From Bradyrhizobium rifense (GTDB taxonomy: Bacteria > Pseudomonadota > Alphaproteobacteria > Rhizobiales > Xanthobacteraceae): 64,000 nucleotides of DNA. The stretch covers positions 1-64,000 of the forward strand of contig NZ_VSSS01000017.1 of assembly GCF_008123425.1 (NCBI RefSeq), in the 5' to 3' direction. The notes beneath the pieces were generated by a model. That model ran no database searches. It worked only from the letters and a program-made list of their open reading frames with translations, and was not told the origin of the DNA. Positions 63,801-64,000 of this stretch are shown here, piece after piece; position 1 is the first letter of the stretch, and every line of letters starts with the position of its first letter. The translations under genes were made by a program, and so were the position numbers.

Positions 63801-64000
63801 CTCCGGCACCGGCATCACCAGCGGCAGCGGTAATCTCAATTCCGGCAAGGTGGTGACGCTGACGGTCAATTTCAGCGAGGCGGTGACTGTCAACACCACC
63901 GGCGGTACACCGACGCTGACGCTCAACGATGGCGGCACGGCGAGCTACACCGGCGGCTCGGGCGGCACCGCGCTCACCTTTAGCTATACGGTGGCAGCAG
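57883..64000 (+). CDS. Giant repeat protein with embedded phosphoesterase domain, partial
   Basis: The frame starts at GTG 57883 (AGAGGGAGCG upstream) and is open to the window end: at least 2039 residues. No signal peptide. Layout: domain A copy 1 (about 1-430), four 121-residue Ig-like repeats (434-917), domain A copy 2 (about 924-1346), two Ig repeats (about 1352-1590), phosphoesterase domain (about 1600-1838), then Ig repeats to the edge. The phosphoesterase part reads HIVVVVEENHNYNEIAGSSQ, ETHPSQGNYFALYAGSTFGV, NDMHNGT, VVTWDEDD and QIPTLLYGANVVAGNY, the PF04185-type acid-phosphatase pattern. Domain A looks like a beta-propeller. It is probably exported by type I secretion and placed at the cell surface; the C-terminus is needed to confirm this. 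Confidence 0.85.
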   Translation, partial: MSYSSTIQTSFSGPSTTSTYPPHNGFAVGSNYVVMIDGSQIEWTNLTGGSPTVQSIYSFFSPLSPTGGLYDQRVVYDSVNQRFVAIMQYLAPDGTTTSIDIAVSKDSNPNDGWTFSQLNTTVTINGQSTDSDRPTLAVDGSNIYISAAQYNINVSGYAGTENWVIGDTAGAGGGIYGGGTLSVTASEVMPSTQDIFAVASGNNGKTYYASDFSSGGQVVIALQTYDKTTNSFSTTSTIALGNIDQGGSYTAQQQGTSLLLDAGDNRIVSTAYANGFLYGVAEMKPVGSSVPLVHWFKIDVSNPSAPSLVAQGDISGAAIGTGVATFNPSIAVDASGDVLINFTASGPNMYPADYYVFQGGSDPAGSFSAPILYQASTSFFNSGDGNSTQPWGANSSATVDPNNPNSFWISNEYVASGWWQTSVARIAIQSSTPGPAISSIAASGTGITNGAGDLNAGQVVTLTVNFSAAVTVNTTGGAPTLTLNDGGTASYTSGSGGTALIFSYTVAAGQNTADLIISSFNLNGAAITDGSGNAANLSGAANYNPTGTLQIDTTAPTIASIVATGTGITSGTGNVNTGGVVTLTVNLSEAVTVNTTGGTPTLTLNDGGTASYTSGSGSTALTFSYTVAAGQTTADLAISALNLNGAVINDGAGNAANLSGATNYNPAGTLQINTTAPTIASIAASGTGIINGAGDLNAGKVVTLTVSFSAAVTVNTTGGTPALTLSDGGTASYTGGSGGTALTFSYTVAAGQNTADLIVSSFGLNGATIIDGNGNAANLSAATNYNPAGTLQIDTTAPTIASIVASGTGITNGGGNVSTGQVVTLTVNLSEAVTVDTTGGAPTLTLNDGGTANYTSGSGGTALTFSYTVAAGQTTSDLAISALNLNGAVISDGAGNGANLAGATNYNPAGALQVNVVTTPTSSIQTLFSGPSTTSNYPPHNGLAVGSNFVVMIEGSLIEWTNLAGGSPTQQSVYSFFSSLSPTGGLFDQRVVYDSVNQRFVAMMEYLAPNGTTTAMDIAVSKDSNPNDGWNFSQLNTTVTINGQLTDSDRPMLAVDGSNVYITAPQYNINVSGFAGTENWVISDTAGAGGGIYGGGTLSVTASEAMPSTQRIFAVAAGNNGKTYYASDFSSGGQILVALQTYDKATNTFSTTNTIALGNIDQGGSYTVQQQGTSLLLDAVDNRIASMVYANGYLYAVAEMKPSGSSVPLVHWFKIDVSNPSAPSLVAQGDISGASLGTNVGTFDPSIAVDASGDVIINFTASGPNIYPSDYYVFQSGSNPTGSFSAPILYQASTGFFNSGDGNSVQRWGLNSSAIVDPNNPNSFWISSEYVANGWWQTSVAQIAIQASAGTGPAISSIAASGTGITNGAGDLNAGKLVTLTVNFGAAVTVNTSSGAPTLSLNDGGTASYTGGSGGTALTFSYTVAAGQNTADLVISSFNLNGASVTDGSGNAANLSAATNYNPLGTLQIDTTAPTIASIAASGTGITNGSGNVSTGQVITLTVNLNEAVTVNTSGGSPTLALNDGGTANYTGGSGGSALTFSYTVAAGQTTSDLAISALNLNGAVVNDGAGNVANLSGATNYNPAGTLQVNSTNAAGVPQFSHIVVVVEENHNYNEIAGSSQAPYINSLMAGGASLTNFTAETHPSQGNYFALYAGSTFGVTDDNAYSLPDPTLYTVLHNAGLSFTGYVDEGNGGSDFNHDPWVSFPESRTIQTDFTSFPALFANGNYSSLPTVSFVIPSVGNDMHNGTITDGDTWLQQNLSAYAQWAVSNNSLLVVTWDEDDNGNNQIPTLLYGANVVAGNYGAAYNHYNLLSTILGSYGLTAPNTAAGAAPIQVFGGAAAASPTIASIAASGTGITNGSGDLNAGKVVTLTVNFSAAVTVNTTGGAPTLTLNDGGTASYTGGSGGTALTFSYTVAAGQNTADLIVSSLNLNGAAITDGSGNAANLSGATNANPAGTLQVDTTAPTIASIAASGTGITSGSGNLNSGKVVTLTVNFSEAVTVNTTGGTPTLTLNDGGTASYTGGSGGTALTFSYTVAA
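59182..60633. repeat. Four tandem 363 bp Ig-like repeats in giant gene
   Basis: Units begin near 59182, 59545, 59908 and 60271. The spacing between the last three starts is exactly 363 bp (121 residues). Each reads ApTIASIAASGTGIT, VVTLTVNxSxAVTVNTTGG, PTLTLNDGGTASYTSGSG, FSYTVAAGQ, LNLNGA and NAANLSGA. Confidence 0.92.
60652..61935. repeat. Second copy of the N-terminal domain A coding unit
   Basis: This unit repeats 57901-59181 with an offset of 2751 bp and high DNA similarity (for example the segments beginning CCGGGCCATCGAC). It encodes about 430 residues. Confidence 0.9.
61936..62662. repeat. Ig-like repeats 5 and 6 in giant gene
   Basis: Units start near 61936 and 62299 (363 bp apart). 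They sit between domain A copy 2 and the phosphoesterase domain. Confidence 0.88.
63409..64000. repeat. Ig-like repeats 7 and 8 (partial) in giant gene
   Basis: Units start near 63412 and 63775 (363 bp apart); the last is cut by the window end. They follow the phosphoesterase domain. Confidence 0.88.

Noticed and set aside
59182..64000. Regularly spaced DNA repeats that might suggest a CRISPR array
   Set aside because: The period is 363 bp and the units are coding in one open frame, so it is protein repeats, not CRISPR.

Overview
The window looks like the chromosome of a GC-rich alphaproteobacterium of the Rhizobiales, most likely Bradyrhizobium or a close relative. The evidence is the flagellar order flgB-flgC-fliE-fliQ-fliR-flhB followed by a CckA-type cell-cycle kinase, a CtrA-type box before flgB, and several families of short palindromic intergenic repeats. 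No rRNA, tRNA or CRISPR array was recognised.

Left part (1 to about 21.8 kb) is core-like. It holds divergent fliO (cut by the window edge), the flagellar basal-body and export genes, cckA, a Tim44-domain protein, a secreted lectin-like protein, a glutathione S-transferase, a methyltransferase-like membrane protein, a LuxR-type regulator and class I fumarase. A compact TetR locus follows: a carotenoid oxygenase-MAPEG operon, a two-gene membrane-protein operon, and four matching palindromes that look like operators of the adjacent TetR. A SET-domain protein and two small genes close this part. A palindromic repeat (family R1) occurs four times here and was not seen to the right.

A truncated integrase (about 21.8-22.4 kb) marks the change to an accessory, cell-surface region. 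From 22.7 to 27.4 kb a TIM-barrel protein with a Ser/Thr/Gly linker and His-rich tail is followed by a type I secretion ATPase and its membrane fusion partner. Next comes an unusual three-gene operon (coiled-coil/Sel1-like protein, TAXI solute-binding protein, VasI-like protein). From 41.8 down to 32.3 kb a seven-gene minus-strand operon encodes polysaccharide assembly: glycosyltransferase, secreted TIM-barrel paralogue, Wzy-like polymerase, Wzc-like co-polymerase, a nucleotidyltransferase/thymidylate-kinase fusion, a P-loop kinase and a Wzx-like flippase. A second type I system (HlyB/HlyD-like) lies at 42.4-46.1 kb. A second minus-strand polysaccharide group (52.1 to 47.1 kb) holds a sugar nucleotidyltransferase, DegT aminotransferase, initiating sugar transferase, NAD-dependent sugar dehydratase and Wza/ExoF-like export protein. 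Four LuxR-family regulators occur in the window, three of them around these surface loci. GlmS at 55.7 kb could feed amino sugars to them.

The right end is occupied by one giant open reading frame (57883 to beyond 64000). It has a duplicated approximately 430-residue N-terminal domain, eight visible copies of a 121-residue (363 bp) Ig-like repeat, and a complete phosphoesterase/acid-phosphatase-like domain embedded between repeats. It has no signal peptide and is a plausible type I secreted surface enzyme-adhesin. This protein and the TIM-barrel paralogue pair are the most interesting items here.
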